Source of the DNA: Pseudomonadota bacterium
GTDB lineage: Bacteria > Pseudomonadota > Gammaproteobacteria > Acidiferrobacterales > Acidiferrobacteraceae
DNA: 11,861 nt
NCBI GenBank assembly: GCA_021795255.1
Contig: JAJYPQ010000084.1
Span: forward strand, 1-11,861
Direction of reading: 5' to 3'
Positions 1 to 6,987 of the stretch are shown in pieces (within the stretch, counting starts at the first letter, position 1; every line of letters begins with the position of its first letter). The translations under genes and the position numbers were made by a program. The notes under the pieces were generated by a model. That model saw nothing but the letters and a program-made list of their open reading frames with translations. It made no database searches and was not told the DNA's origin.

Positions 1-84
1 GGCTGTCGGCGGCGTTTATCGGGGCGGCCCTAGGGCGCAGACTGTAGCGAACGACAGAAGCGACCCTTTGCCGGTCTCCCACTT

Positions 85-99
85 GGGTCGTGAGGACCC
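85..99 (-). terminator. Weak hairpin after the Ntn hydrolase gene
   Basis: GGGTC and GACCC form a 5-bp stem around a 5-base loop, 10 bases past the stop codon of the minus-strand Ntn hydrolase. No T-tract follows, so this could be a chance repeat in GC-rich DNA. Nothing else is recognisable in bases 1-108. Confidence 0.2.
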
Positions 100-108
100 C
101 GTCGCGGA

Positions 109-699
109 CTACAATCCGCGGTCGAGGTCGAGCAAGATCACACGTCGCGTCTCAACAGGAGCGCCGGTCCCGGTATCAAACGCAACCGAGGCCTCAAGAC
201 CGGCGCGCGCGATCTTTTCGGGATCCTCCTCCGAGTCGTACACCGCATGCATGGCTCCGAGCGCGTATTGCTCCCCCGAACCGAAAGCATAGAATTTTGT
301 GTATTCCAGAACGGTGCGCTTCGAACATACGCCAAAAATGCCATGGGCGTTGGCGAGCAAAAGGCTCACTTGCATGGATTCGAAGGTGTCCTCGCCGCTG
401 TCGCTGTCTTGCTTTAGAAAGTAGTTCTCTTTGAGCATGGCATGCAACTGAAGGGCGGTCTTATAGATATCGTTGACGTCCTTAAACGAGCGACGGCAGC
501 GGGTCTCGATAAAGATGTTACGTAGGGCCATATCCATGGCGGCGTGACCTGTGGCGGCGAGCCAAGTGTCGTCAACCGCGATCAATTTACTCGCGTTCTT
601 GATAAACGCCGCCGACTCCCGCTGATCGCCGTAGGTGCCTAGCGTATCGGCGCCAATCACGGCCGTATTGCCTTTGCGAACAACAACAATGGTGGTCAT
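109..699 (-). CDS. HslV/proteasome-like Ntn hydrolase (196 aa)
   Basis: This is probably a cytoplasmic self-compartmentalising threonine peptidase of the proteasome fold. The frame stays open upstream to 795. I chose the ATG at 699 because the protein then begins M-TTIVVV, and removal of Met exposes Thr1 as in HslV; a modest GGGA lies 7 bases upstream. Counting from Thr1, Asp17 and Lys33 fall exactly at the proteasome catalytic positions. A GSG motif has its Ser at 140 (like Ser129 of the family), and a DTGTG motif near the C-terminus resembles the family DxxSG. The length is close to HslV (about 175 aa) but the middle of the protein differs. No HslU or other ATPase gene is in the window. It is not Anbu, which is longer and starts differently. 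It may belong to the small bacterial proteasome homologues (such as BPH). The fold assignment is firm; substrate and partner are unknown. Confidence 0.85.
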   Translation of the reverse strand: MTTIVVVRKGNTAVIGADTLGTYGDQRESAAFIKNASKLIAVDDTWLAATGHAAMDMALRNIFIETRCRRSFKDVNDIYKTALQLHAMLKENYFLKQDSDSGEDTFESMQVSLLLANAHGIFGVCSKRTVLEYTKFYAFGSGEQYALGAMHAVYDSEEDPEKIARAGLEASVAFDTGTGAPVETRRVILLDLDRGL

Positions 700-825
700 C
701 AACACGTCCCGAAGGTGAGGCCCGCACCGCAGGCATAGGGGTCGCATAAAGATGAGGCCGTAGGACAAAGCCACGCGCCACGGCAAAGGCGCCACTTCGC
801 CACGCGCGCCGAACCCGAGGGTTCT

Positions 826-854
826 TTGACCTCCGTACCTTAGCGCTTTAGTAT
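826..854 (+). promoter_or_regulatory. Predicted sigma70 promoter of glcF
   Basis: TTGACC (826-831) and TAGTAT (849-854) are separated by 17 bases, matching a sigma70 promoter at 5 of 6 and 4 of 6 positions. Transcription would start near 861. The -10 box overlaps the upstream in-frame ATG at 853, so that codon could not be used from this promoter, which supports the glcF start at 883. Confidence 0.55.
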
Positions 855-882
855 GCTGGAAAGTATACGGTCGCCCCCCTGC

Positions 883-2082
883 ATGAGCAATCCATCACAC
901 GATACGACGAGCACGCACCAGAAAGAGTCCCGGCTGCGGGCCGAGACCCTGCTTCGAGCCTGCGTCCACTGCGGCTTTTGCAACGCGACGTGCCCCACAT
1001 ACATCTTGAGCGGCGATGAGCGCGAGGGCCCGCGCGGCCGCCTTTACTTGATGAACGATTGGCTGACGAACCCTGACAAAGTCGCCGATTTAGCGCCGCT
1101 CGACCACTGCTTAAGCTGCCGCTCGTGCGAGACAACGTGCCCAGCAGGGGTCCACTATACGGAAATCCTGGATGTCGTGCGCGAGGAAACGGAAAAAACC
1201 CGTAACGTCGCCGAGCGGGCCATGGATCAGCTGACGGAAGCCGCGCTCGGTTCCCGGAGGACGGTTAACGCCCTGATGCGCCTCGCGCGCCGGGTCCGGC
1301 CCTTGGTAGGCAAGCCGCTCCAACGACGGATAGTCCCGGCGGAACCGGAGCTCGTATGGCCCGCGCCGCGGCATGCCCGCCAGGTGGGTCTGTTGCTCGG
1401 ATGCGTACAACCGGCGCTGGCGCCCGATCTTGATACCAAGGCCGCGATCGTGCTGGACCGGCTCGGTATCAGCGCGATACCGGTGGGACCTGGGTGTTGC
1501 GGGGCCTTGCCCTACCACCTCCATAACTACGAGAAGGCGCGGACGATTGCCCAAACGACCATGGCTTGGGATAGGCCGGAATGGGAGGGCTTTACGAGCA
1601 CAGCAACCGGGTGTGCGGCGTTCTTGCGCGATTACCCGCGGCTTTTTAAGGACCGGACGGACGGCGAGCCCGCCGAGACCTTTGCGCTTAGGGTCGCGGA
1701 TATCGCGACATGGATTGACCCGGCCGGTTTAAGCGCGCTCCCCGCGTCCCAACGTCGGCATATCGCCTGGCACGCCCCGTGCAGCCTGCAACACGGACTC
1801 CGCGGCCACGGTCGTGTCGAGGCGATTTTACAAGCCCTCGGCCATACCCTCGTTCCCATTCGCGACAGCGCCTTGTGCTGCGGCTCAGCCGGCCCGTACT
1901 CCCTACGCCACCCGCGTTGGGCAAAAGCCCTGGGGCAGCGCAAATGGCAAGCCCTGACCCACGCCGACCCCACCGAGGTCGTCAGCGCGAACATCGGCTG
2001 CCTACAACATCTGGCCGGCTTTAGCGATCGGCCCATACGCCACTGGGTGGATGTCGTCTATCACGATATGTCGGCGCGCTGA
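883..2082 (+). CDS. glcF: Glycolate oxidase iron-sulfur subunit GlcF
   Basis: GlcF is the electron-transfer subunit of the membrane-associated glycolate oxidase (glycolate to glyoxylate), working with GlcD and GlcE. Two ferredoxin-type 4Fe-4S motifs are present: Cys27, 30, 33 and 37 (CVHCGFCNATCP) and Cys76, 79, 82 and 86 (CLSCRSCETTCP). Two CCG motifs typical of the family follow, at Cys205-206 and Cys332-333. The 399-aa length is close to E. coli GlcF. An in-frame ATG at 853 would add 10 residues, but it lies in the predicted -10 box and the family begins about 26 residues before the first cluster, so I use 883. There is no clear Shine-Dalgarno sequence at either start. The gene is convergent with glcE, 51 bases apart, with no obvious terminator between them; normally glcF follows glcE in one operon. 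Confidence 0.93.
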   Translation: MSNPSHDTTSTHQKESRLRAETLLRACVHCGFCNATCPTYILSGDEREGPRGRLYLMNDWLTNPDKVADLAPLDHCLSCRSCETTCPAGVHYTEILDVVREETEKTRNVAERAMDQLTEAALGSRRTVNALMRLARRVRPLVGKPLQRRIVPAEPELVWPAPRHARQVGLLLGCVQPALAPDLDTKAAIVLDRLGISAIPVGPGCCGALPYHLHNYEKARTIAQTTMAWDRPEWEGFTSTATGCAAFLRDYPRLFKDRTDGEPAETFALRVADIATWIDPAGLSALPASQRRHIAWHAPCSLQHGLRGHGRVEAILQALGHTLVPIRDSALCCGSAGPYSLRHPRWAKALGQRKWQALTHADPTEVVSANIGCLQHLAGFSDRPIRHWVDVVYHDMSAR

Positions 2083-2133
2083 TGGCCGCGATCACACCCG
2101 AAGTAGTCCGACCATGGTCTCGGCGGCACCTGA

Positions 2134-3183
2134 TCACCAATCGGGATACAAGCGCCCGCGATTGAGAATGGCCTGGGGATCAAGCGCCGCCTTGACTCGC
2201 GTGAGGAGCATCATGGTCGCAGCGGGAGGAGCGGCCCACGGGCCCTCGTCGCGACCGGGGCCCCACACGCGGACCGCTTGTCCTCCATATTGGGCCGCCT
2301 TCTCGCGGATTGCCGTCGCCGGAGCCTCGGTCATCCAAAACCGTTGGGCACCCGCCCAATCTATCAAGGTTTCCTGGGGGTCCCAAGGAGAGTCTGGGGG
2401 GACCAGAAGGCGCCAGAGACTGCCGGGGGCCCGAAAAAAATCGAGAGCGAGATCGCGCAACTCGGCAAACGCCTCCGGACGCCCTCTCTCGCCACCGAGT
2501 TCGCGAACCGCGGCGGCGACGCGGGCTTGTCGTCCGGCTAGCCGCACGGACAAGACGCCACGATGGTAGAAGGCGCCTGTCACGGGAAGATCGCCCTCCC
2601 ACCGCTTCAGCCGCTCTCGGGCATCCGGCCACGACATCTCGAACTGCACGACCTGTACGTCTTCCGGGCAGCGACTTAGGCGCAGACTCACATCAAGAAT
2701 GACGCCCAGAGTCCCGAAAGCGCCGACCATGAGCCGAGAGACGTCAAAACCGGCCACGTTCTTCAAAACCTTACCGCCAAACGCCAGTACCTGACCGGTC
2801 CCCGAAATGAGCCGGGTACCGAGGACGCCATCGCGCAAAGCCCCGGTATAAGGCCGGCCGGGACCCGTGAAACCCACCGCGATGGCGCCCCCGACGGTCG
2901 ACGCCGACGAGAGGCTAGGAATATCAGCCATCACCCTCTGTCCCTCGCGCGAAAGAGCAGCGTCAAGATCGGCAAGCCTCGTGCCCGCCCGGACCGTGAC
3001 CACAAACCCCGACGGTTCGTACTCCACGATCCCGGCGTGGTCCCTCAGGAGTAAGGTCTGGCCCTCTGGGGCGCGCCCCAAATGCCGGCGTGTCCCACCG
3101 CCCACGATCTCGAGCGGCGTTTGCCTTTCATAGGCCAAGCGCACGGTCGCGGCCAAGCTGTCGGTGTCATCGTGAGCTGTCAC
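2134..3183 (-). CDS. glcE: Glycolate oxidase FAD-binding subunit GlcE
   Basis: GlcE is the second flavin-domain subunit of glycolate oxidase and is required for activity with GlcD and GlcF. The N-terminal half is a PCMH-type FAD-binding domain: VGGGTRRHLG at about residues 27-36, STVGGAIAVGFTGPGRPYTG around 95-115, then GKVLKNVAGFDVSRLMVGAFGTLG. The C-terminus ends DPQAILNRGRLYPDW, a typical family ending. The 349-aa length matches E. coli GlcE (about 350). The start is GTG, supported by GAGGGG (3189-3194) five bases upstream. It follows glcD with a 9-base gap and is very likely co-transcribed and translationally coupled with it. Its 3' end faces that of glcF. Confidence 0.93.
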   Translation of the reverse strand: MTAHDDTDSLAATVRLAYERQTPLEIVGGGTRRHLGRAPEGQTLLLRDHAGIVEYEPSGFVVTVRAGTRLADLDAALSREGQRVMADIPSLSSASTVGGAIAVGFTGPGRPYTGALRDGVLGTRLISGTGQVLAFGGKVLKNVAGFDVSRLMVGAFGTLGVILDVSLRLSRCPEDVQVVQFEMSWPDARERLKRWEGDLPVTGAFYHRGVLSVRLAGRQARVAAAVRELGGERGRPEAFAELRDLALDFFRAPGSLWRLLVPPDSPWDPQETLIDWAGAQRFWMTEAPATAIREKAAQYGGQAVRVWGPGRDEGPWAAPPAATMMLLTRVKAALDPQAILNRGRLYPDW

Positions 3184-3188
3184 GCGAT

Positions 3189-3194
3189 CCCCTC
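3189..3194 (-). promoter_or_regulatory. glcE ribosome binding site, overlapping the glcD stop
   Basis: On the minus strand GAGGGG lies 5 bases before the GTG of glcE. Its first two bases are shared with the TGA stop of glcD (TGAGGGG). It decides the GTG start and suggests that ribosomes ending glcD reinitiate on glcE. Confidence 0.7.
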
Positions 3195-4674
3195 AAAAGC
3201 GTTCTAGGCTTGAGAACGGCAGGCGGCCGCCGTGGACATGCATACCCCCGGCTGCGACACAACGGGCCGGCGTAGGGACGGCCTTGCCCGGATTCAGCAG
3301 GTGATGGGGGTCGAAGGCCGACTTCAGCGCATGAAAAGTGGCGAGCTCCGATGCCGTAAACTGCGCACACATGCCATCGAGCTTCTCGACTCCTACGCCG
3401 TGCTCGCCGCTTATGGTTCCTCCATAGGCAAGGCAGAGCCGCAGGATCTCGGCCCCGAGCTCCTCGACCCGATCGAGCTCCCCGGGAACCTTGGCGTCAT
3501 ACAAAATAAGCGGGTGGAGATTACCATCGCCGGCATGAAACACGTTTGCGACCGGAAACCCGTAACGACGAGACTGTTCGCCGATCTCTTCCAAAACCGG
3601 AACCAGGGCGCTCCGCGGGATCGTGCCATCCATACAGTAATAGTCGGGCGCGAGACGGCCCACAGCCGGAAACGCGGCCTTCCGCCCCAACCACAGGCGG
3701 CGCCGATCTTCCTCGCTACGCGCCTCCTCTATCGCGAACGCCCCGTGCGCCAAAAGCAGTTGCCGCACATGGGCGACATCGAGCTCGATTGTGGCCAGAT
3801 CTCCGTCGACCTCGGCCAAGACCACGGCCTGGGAATCCGGCGGATACGGGATGCCGGTGTAGTCCTGAGCCGCAAAGAGGGCCAGGGCGTCCATGAGTTC
3901 GAGCCCCGCGGGCACGAGCCCCTCCTCGATCACAGCGCTCACGCTCGCGGCCGCCTCAGCGAGCGAGCGAAAGGCCGCAAGCAAGGCCACCGTTGCGGGT
4001 GGCTTTGGCGTCAGGCGCACGGTCACCTCCACCACCACCCCCAGCAGGCCTTCCGACCCCACCAATAACGCCAAGAGATCAAGCGGACCCTCGCCGGTCA
4101 CGCCGCCGATTTCATGCAAGACCCCGTCTGCGGTAAAGAATTGGATCGCGAGGACATTGTGGGTGGTGAGGCCGTATTTCAGACAGTGGACACCCCCGGC
4201 GTTTTCCGCCACGTTGCCGCCGATGGTACAGGCAATCTGAGAAGACGGGTCGGGGGCATAAAAGAGGCCGTAGGACGCCGCGGCCTCGGACACCGCTATG
4301 TTTCGAACCCCGGGCTCCAAACGAGCGATGCGGTTATGGGGATCTATAGCGAGGATCCGGTTAAGGCGTGCGAGGCTCAGAACGATGCCGTGGGCGTGGG
4401 GCAAGGCGCCACCCGACAGTCCGGTGCCGGCGCCCCGCGCCACAACCGGCACGCCGTAGTGCGAACACAGGGCGAGCACTCGGCCCACCTGGGCGCGCGT
4501 ACGTGGAAGCGCCACGGCGAGGGGTCTTGCACGGTAGACAGGCAGGCCGTCGCATTCGTACACCGCGACCTGTGTCGGCTTCGTGAGTAGCCCATCGGCC
4601 GGCAAGATACGTTTTAGATCGCGCCAAAAAGCGCTGGGCAAGGCCGCGGCCTTCTGCTCTGTGAGCTCTCTCAT
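3193..4674 (-). CDS. glcD: Glycolate oxidase catalytic subunit GlcD
   Basis: GlcD is the FAD-linked subunit that oxidises glycolate (and D-lactate in relatives) to glyoxylate, the first step of glycolate salvage. Visible features are the PCMH FAD-binding segment with RGAGTGLSGG at residues 80-89, DPSSQ followed by TIGGNVAENAGG at about 142-161, and in the C-terminal FAD-oxidase domain HAGDGNLHP (His380) and GEHGVG (His425). It ends DPHHLLNPGKAVPTP plus a short unique tail. From the ATG at 4674 it has 493 aa, close to E. coli GlcD (499). The frame stays open to 4710, but the family start and the AGGG a few bases upstream favour 4674. It is the first gene of a glcD-glcE unit and lies back to back with the cold-shock gene. 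No glcC-type regulator gene is in the window. Confidence 0.94.
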   Translation of the reverse strand: MRELTEQKAAALPSAFWRDLKRILPADGLLTKPTQVAVYECDGLPVYRARPLAVALPRTRAQVGRVLALCSHYGVPVVARGAGTGLSGGALPHAHGIVLSLARLNRILAIDPHNRIARLEPGVRNIAVSEAAASYGLFYAPDPSSQIACTIGGNVAENAGGVHCLKYGLTTHNVLAIQFFTADGVLHEIGGVTGEGPLDLLALLVGSEGLLGVVVEVTVRLTPKPPATVALLAAFRSLAEAAASVSAVIEEGLVPAGLELMDALALFAAQDYTGIPYPPDSQAVVLAEVDGDLATIELDVAHVRQLLLAHGAFAIEEARSEEDRRRLWLGRKAAFPAVGRLAPDYYCMDGTIPRSALVPVLEEIGEQSRRYGFPVANVFHAGDGNLHPLILYDAKVPGELDRVEELGAEILRLCLAYGGTISGEHGVGVEKLDGMCAQFTASELATFHALKSAFDPHHLLNPGKAVPTPARCVAAGGMHVHGGRLPFSSLERF

Positions 4675-4831
4675 AGACCCTATACTGCCGAGCAAAGGCC
4701 AAAGCAGCAAGCCCGGTACGAACTTGAATTCCCGGCCGCGTCCCCGGCCACCGCCAAAGCATCGCGAGCCATGCGCGCCCTAAGTCCTACTCTTTTATCC
4801 ACCCTCGCGATCGATATCCCTCGGACTTTCG

Positions 4832-4861
4832 CTAGTGTCTGACCATGGGTCGGGACGCTAG
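4832..4861 (+). other. Imperfect 13-pair hairpin upstream of the cold-shock gene
   Basis: CTAGTGTC (4832-4839) pairs with GACGCTAG (4854-4861), and TGACC (4840-4844) pairs with GGTCG (4848-4852), leaving one bulged G and an ATG loop. Two of the pairs are G-T. It sits 64 bases before the csp start, in the 251-base glcD-csp gap. It could be a structured 5' leader of csp or a protein-binding site for either gene; the sequence cannot decide. No convincing promoter hexamers were found for csp or glcD in this gap. Confidence 0.35.
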
Positions 4862-4925
4862 AGTGTGGCATCGGAGGCGAGGGCTTCTGATATTTCTATC
4901 TCCATGCAAAAAAGGATAAGCGCAG

Positions 4926-5132
4926 ATGCGAATGGGAACCGTGAAATGGTTTAACGAAGCGAAGGGGTTTGGCTTCATCTCACCTCAGGACGGCAGTCCC
5001 GATGTGTTCGTCCATTATTCAGCGATTCAAGGGGAGGGGTTTCGTAACCTGGCCGAGGGGCAAACGGTTGAGTTTGAAAGCGCCAGAAGCCAAAAGGGTA
5101 TGCAAGCCACTCATGTACGGCCGATGCGGTAG
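4926..5132 (+). CDS. Cold-shock domain protein (CspA family, 68 aa)
   Basis: This is a small single-stranded RNA/DNA-binding OB-fold protein that acts as an RNA chaperone. The cold-shock domain fills the whole protein: [15 protein letters not shown] carries RNP1 (KGFGFI) and DVFVHYSAI carries RNP2 (VFVHY), followed by [10 protein letters not shown] near residue 45. The length is typical (66-70 aa). The ATG at 4926 is preferred over the in-frame ATG at 4932 because AAGGAT (4912-4917) then sits 8 bases upstream. The gene stands alone and ends in a strong terminator. Whether it is cold-induced cannot be told; many family members are constitutive. No paralogue is in the window, so no specific csp letter is given. 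Confidence 0.95.
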   Translation: MRMGTVKWFNEAKGFGFISPQDGSPDVFVHYSAIQGEGFRNLAEGQTVEFESARSQKGMQATHVRPMR

Positions 5133-5147
5133 AACCCGCTTGAATAA

Positions 5148-5177
5148 AAATATAGGGGCCTTGCGGCCCCTATATTT
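5148..5177. terminator. Bidirectional intrinsic terminator
   Basis: AAATATAGGGGCC and GGCCCCTATATTT form a perfect 13-bp stem closed by a TTGC tetraloop. It begins 15 bases after the csp stop and lies 35 bases past the stop of the convergent FKBP gene. The AT-rich outer stem gives a U-rich 3' side on both strands, better on the minus strand (TATTTTTATTC), so it can end both transcripts. Confidence 0.85.
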
Positions 5178-5202
5178 ATGTCTTCCGGGTTATGTCTTCC
5201 GG
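5176..5202. repeat. Tandem 13-base direct repeat
   Basis: TTATGTCTTCCGG occurs at 5176-5188 and again at 5190-5202, separated by a single G, which gives a 14-base period. The first copy overlaps the end of the terminator stem, and the second ends 10 bases before the FKBP stop codon. It looks like a small slippage duplication. Confidence 0.85.
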
Positions 5203-5212
5203 CCGATTCGCC

Positions 5213-5893
5213 CTATTTCGTGATCCCTATGAGGTGAACGGTAAAGACCAAGGTGGCGTTAGGCGGTATGGTCGGCCGGCCCTGTGGCCCGTAGGCCAAG
5301 TGACCGGGGACCACGATCTGCCATGTCGAACCCACCGGCATGTGAACAACGGTCTCCTTCAACCCGGCGATAAGGCCGCTCAAGGGAAGCTCCGCAGGCC
5401 CCCCGGCCTTCTTGCTGCTGGCAAAAATCTGGCCGGTTATGAAACGGCCGACGTAGTCCGCTCTGATCGTGTCAGTCAAAGTCGGGCGCGGACCGTGGCC
5501 CGCCACCAGAACCTTGTATTCGACGCCGCCGGGCAACATCCTCACCCCGGGCTGTTTCGCGTTCTTGGCCCGAAAGAGACGTCCCTGAGCCTGCTCTTTT
5601 TGGCCAAGGGCTTTCAGCATAGCCAGATTGCGCGCCTGCATCTGCCGCTGAAATTTTTCCACGACAGCCGCCATTTGCGCGGGCGGCAGCAAGGGCTTGG
5701 CGCCGGATAGGGCGTCGCGGATCGCGCGAGTAAAGATGGGCGCCTGTACCTGCACGCCATCGTGGCGGACGTTCTCGCCGAACTGATATCCCAAGCTGTA
5801 ACTCAACTGGGCCTGTGGTGACAGCCCCTCAGCCATAACCGGTGCCGCCAACAGGCAGCTAATAACCGCCAACGCGGCGTACCCTTTACGCAT
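5213..5893 (-). CDS. Exported FKBP-type peptidyl-prolyl isomerase (FkpA/Mip-like)
   Basis: This is a periplasmic or surface proline isomerase and chaperone. Residues 1-21 form a signal peptide (MRKG, a hydrophobic stretch, then APVMA before EGLSPQAQ). Residues about 25-105 are the helical FKBP_N dimerisation domain (SYSLGYQFGENV, FQRQMQARNLAMLKALG). Residues about 118-226 are the FKBP domain, with ADYVGRFITGQIFASS, LIAGLKETVVHMPVGS, GHLAYGP and a final IPPNATLVFTVHLIGI strand. The total of 226 aa fits Mip/FkpA. AGGAG lies 5 bases before the ATG. It is probably a single-gene transcript between two terminator hairpins. No lipobox cysteine is seen at the cleavage site, so it is probably soluble rather than a lipoprotein. 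The exact paralogue (FkpA, FklB or Mip) cannot be decided. Confidence 0.9.
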   Translation of the reverse strand: MRKGYAALAVISCLLAAPVMAEGLSPQAQLSYSLGYQFGENVRHDGVQVQAPIFTRAIRDALSGAKPLLPPAQMAAVVEKFQRQMQARNLAMLKALGQKEQAQGRLFRAKNAKQPGVRMLPGGVEYKVLVAGHGPRPTLTDTIRADYVGRFITGQIFASSKKAGGPAELPLSGLIAGLKETVVHMPVGSTWQIVVPGHLAYGPQGRPTIPPNATLVFTVHLIGITK

Positions 5894-5992
5894 GTAAGCT
5901 CCTAGAGTTCTAGAAAACCGTTTAGTGGAACCTTACGCCTTCCGCAGCCGAAAAAGCAGGTTTAGTGTATCGAGGTCTTCGGCAAAGTGATA

Positions 5993-6022
5993 GGGGTCCA
6001 CAAGGCAGGCCCTGTGGACCCC
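5993..6022 (-). terminator. Probable terminator hairpin after the superoxide dismutase gene
   Basis: GGGGTCCACA (5993-6002) and TGTGGACCCC (6013-6022) form a perfect 10-bp stem with a 10-base loop, 27 bases past the SOD stop codon. The tail on the minus strand (TATCACTTTG) is a poor U-tract, so it may be a weak terminator or an mRNA-stabilising hairpin. Confidence 0.5.
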
Positions 6023-6049
6023 CGGCTTCACGGCCACAACGGCTCGCCC

Positions 6050-6700
6050 TTAGGCTTTGGTGCCTTTCTTAGAAGTGACCGTGGCCGCCAAGCCGACATC
6101 GGCGGCCTTCGCCTTCTTGTAGCGCTCACCTATGTCCTTCCAGTTCCATACGTTCCAAATGCTCTCGAAGAAACGCGCCTTATCGTTTTGATACTGGAGA
6201 TAGTAGGCATGTTCCCAAGCATCGAGGACCATGATCGGCGTGGCGCCGGGGGTCATCTCGGATTGATGGTCATGAATCTCGGTCGTGATCAAACGCTGAC
6301 CGGCCGGATCCCAGGCGAGGACTGCCCACCCGGAGCCCATGGTCGTCATGGCGGCATTCACGAATTGGCCCTTCAAACCCTCAAAAGAACCGAAATCGCG
6401 GTCGATGGCCTGAGCCAGCTCGCCGTCTGGCTTGCCGCCGCCCTTCGGGGACAGGTTTTTCCAAAACAGCGAATGCAGAATGTGTCCTGAGAGATTGAAT
6501 GCCAGTGCGTGCTCCAAGGCCGCAACGCGCGCGAAGTTCTTGGTTTCCTGGGCCTCTTTCAGGCCCTCCAGGGCCTGGTTGGCGCCGTTCACATAGGCCA
6601 GGTGGTGCTTACTGTGATGCAACTCCATGATTTTTGCCGAGATATGGGGCTCTAGCGCACCATAGTCGTAATCTAGGTCGGGCAAGACATATTTTTCCAA
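6050..6700 (-). CDS. Fe/Mn superoxide dismutase (216 aa)
   Basis: This enzyme converts superoxide to hydrogen peroxide and oxygen in the cytoplasm. The metal ligands are His28, His76, Asp160 and His164 (LHHSKHH, SGHILHS, DAWEHAYYLQY). The opening (YVLPDLDYDYGALEPHIS), LAFNLSGH and KNLSPKGG closely resemble actinobacterial SodA, and the ligand numbering equals that I recall for the Mycobacterium tuberculosis enzyme, including His145 (HDHQ). The start is TTG: GAGGAG lies 7 bases upstream and the family sequence begins exactly here, with no in-frame ATG available. I do not assign Fe or Mn. Lys-rich residues at about 195-216 form a short tail. The 287-base gap upstream (6701-6987) should hold its promoter; no clear -35/-10 pair or other feature was found there. 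Confidence 0.93.
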   Translation of the reverse strand: MEKYVLPDLDYDYGALEPHISAKIMELHHSKHHLAYVNGANQALEGLKEAQETKNFARVAALEHALAFNLSGHILHSLFWKNLSPKGGGKPDGELAQAIDRDFGSFEGLKGQFVNAAMTTMGSGWAVLAWDPAGQRLITTEIHDHQSEMTPGATPIMVLDAWEHAYYLQYQNDKARFFESIWNVWNWKDIGERYKKAKAADVGLAATVTSKKGTKA

Positions 6701-6707
6701 GGGACTT

Positions 6708-6713
6708 CTCCTC
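6708..6713 (-). promoter_or_regulatory. Ribosome binding site fixing the TTG start of the SOD gene
   Basis: GAGGAG on the minus strand, within AGAGGAGA, lies 7 bases before TTG at 6700. It is a strong Shine-Dalgarno sequence at ideal spacing and decides the non-ATG start. Confidence 0.75.
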
Positions 6714-6987
6714 TAAGCTATGGGTAAACAACGAAAGCCGTCCTTAAACTAGGCTCTATTCTAAACTCCTCCCTGGGGCCACCGCGAGACTCGCAGGAAC
6801 CGTAAGACGAAGGGGGGGCTTAAGGGCCGCACAACCGTCAGCGTCTTCTGCCGCAGCGACGACAAGCCGCGCACCAGCTCAGCCGATCTCGGCCGTACCG
6901 CGCCGATCCGCCGGAGCCAGGGTCGCGCCCGCCCGGACCTCCTTCCGACCCGCCGAACGAGCGTTATGGGGATCGGGCCGCGGGATT

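Noticed and set aside
753..766. GAGGCCGTAGGAC shared with the region near 4265
   Set aside because: A single 13-base match in GC-rich coding or flanking DNA, with no structure or further copies; probably chance.
700..795. N-terminal extension of the Ntn hydrolase to 795
   Set aside because: It would bury the catalytic Thr1; the family starts at M-TT and the extension has no conserved sequence.
2083..2133. Terminator between glcF and glcE
   Set aside because: Only a 10-base palindrome GACCATGGTC is present; it cannot form a real loop and there is no T-tract.
3232..4068. 278-aa open frame on the plus strand opposite glcD
   Set aside because: It lies wholly antisense to a well-conserved gene, has no recognisable domain, and is explained by GC-rich codon bias.
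6701..6987. Promoter or small RNA in the SOD-Nudix gap
   Set aside because: TAGAAT could be a -10 box for the SOD gene, but no -35 partner lies at a proper distance, and no known RNA motif was seen.
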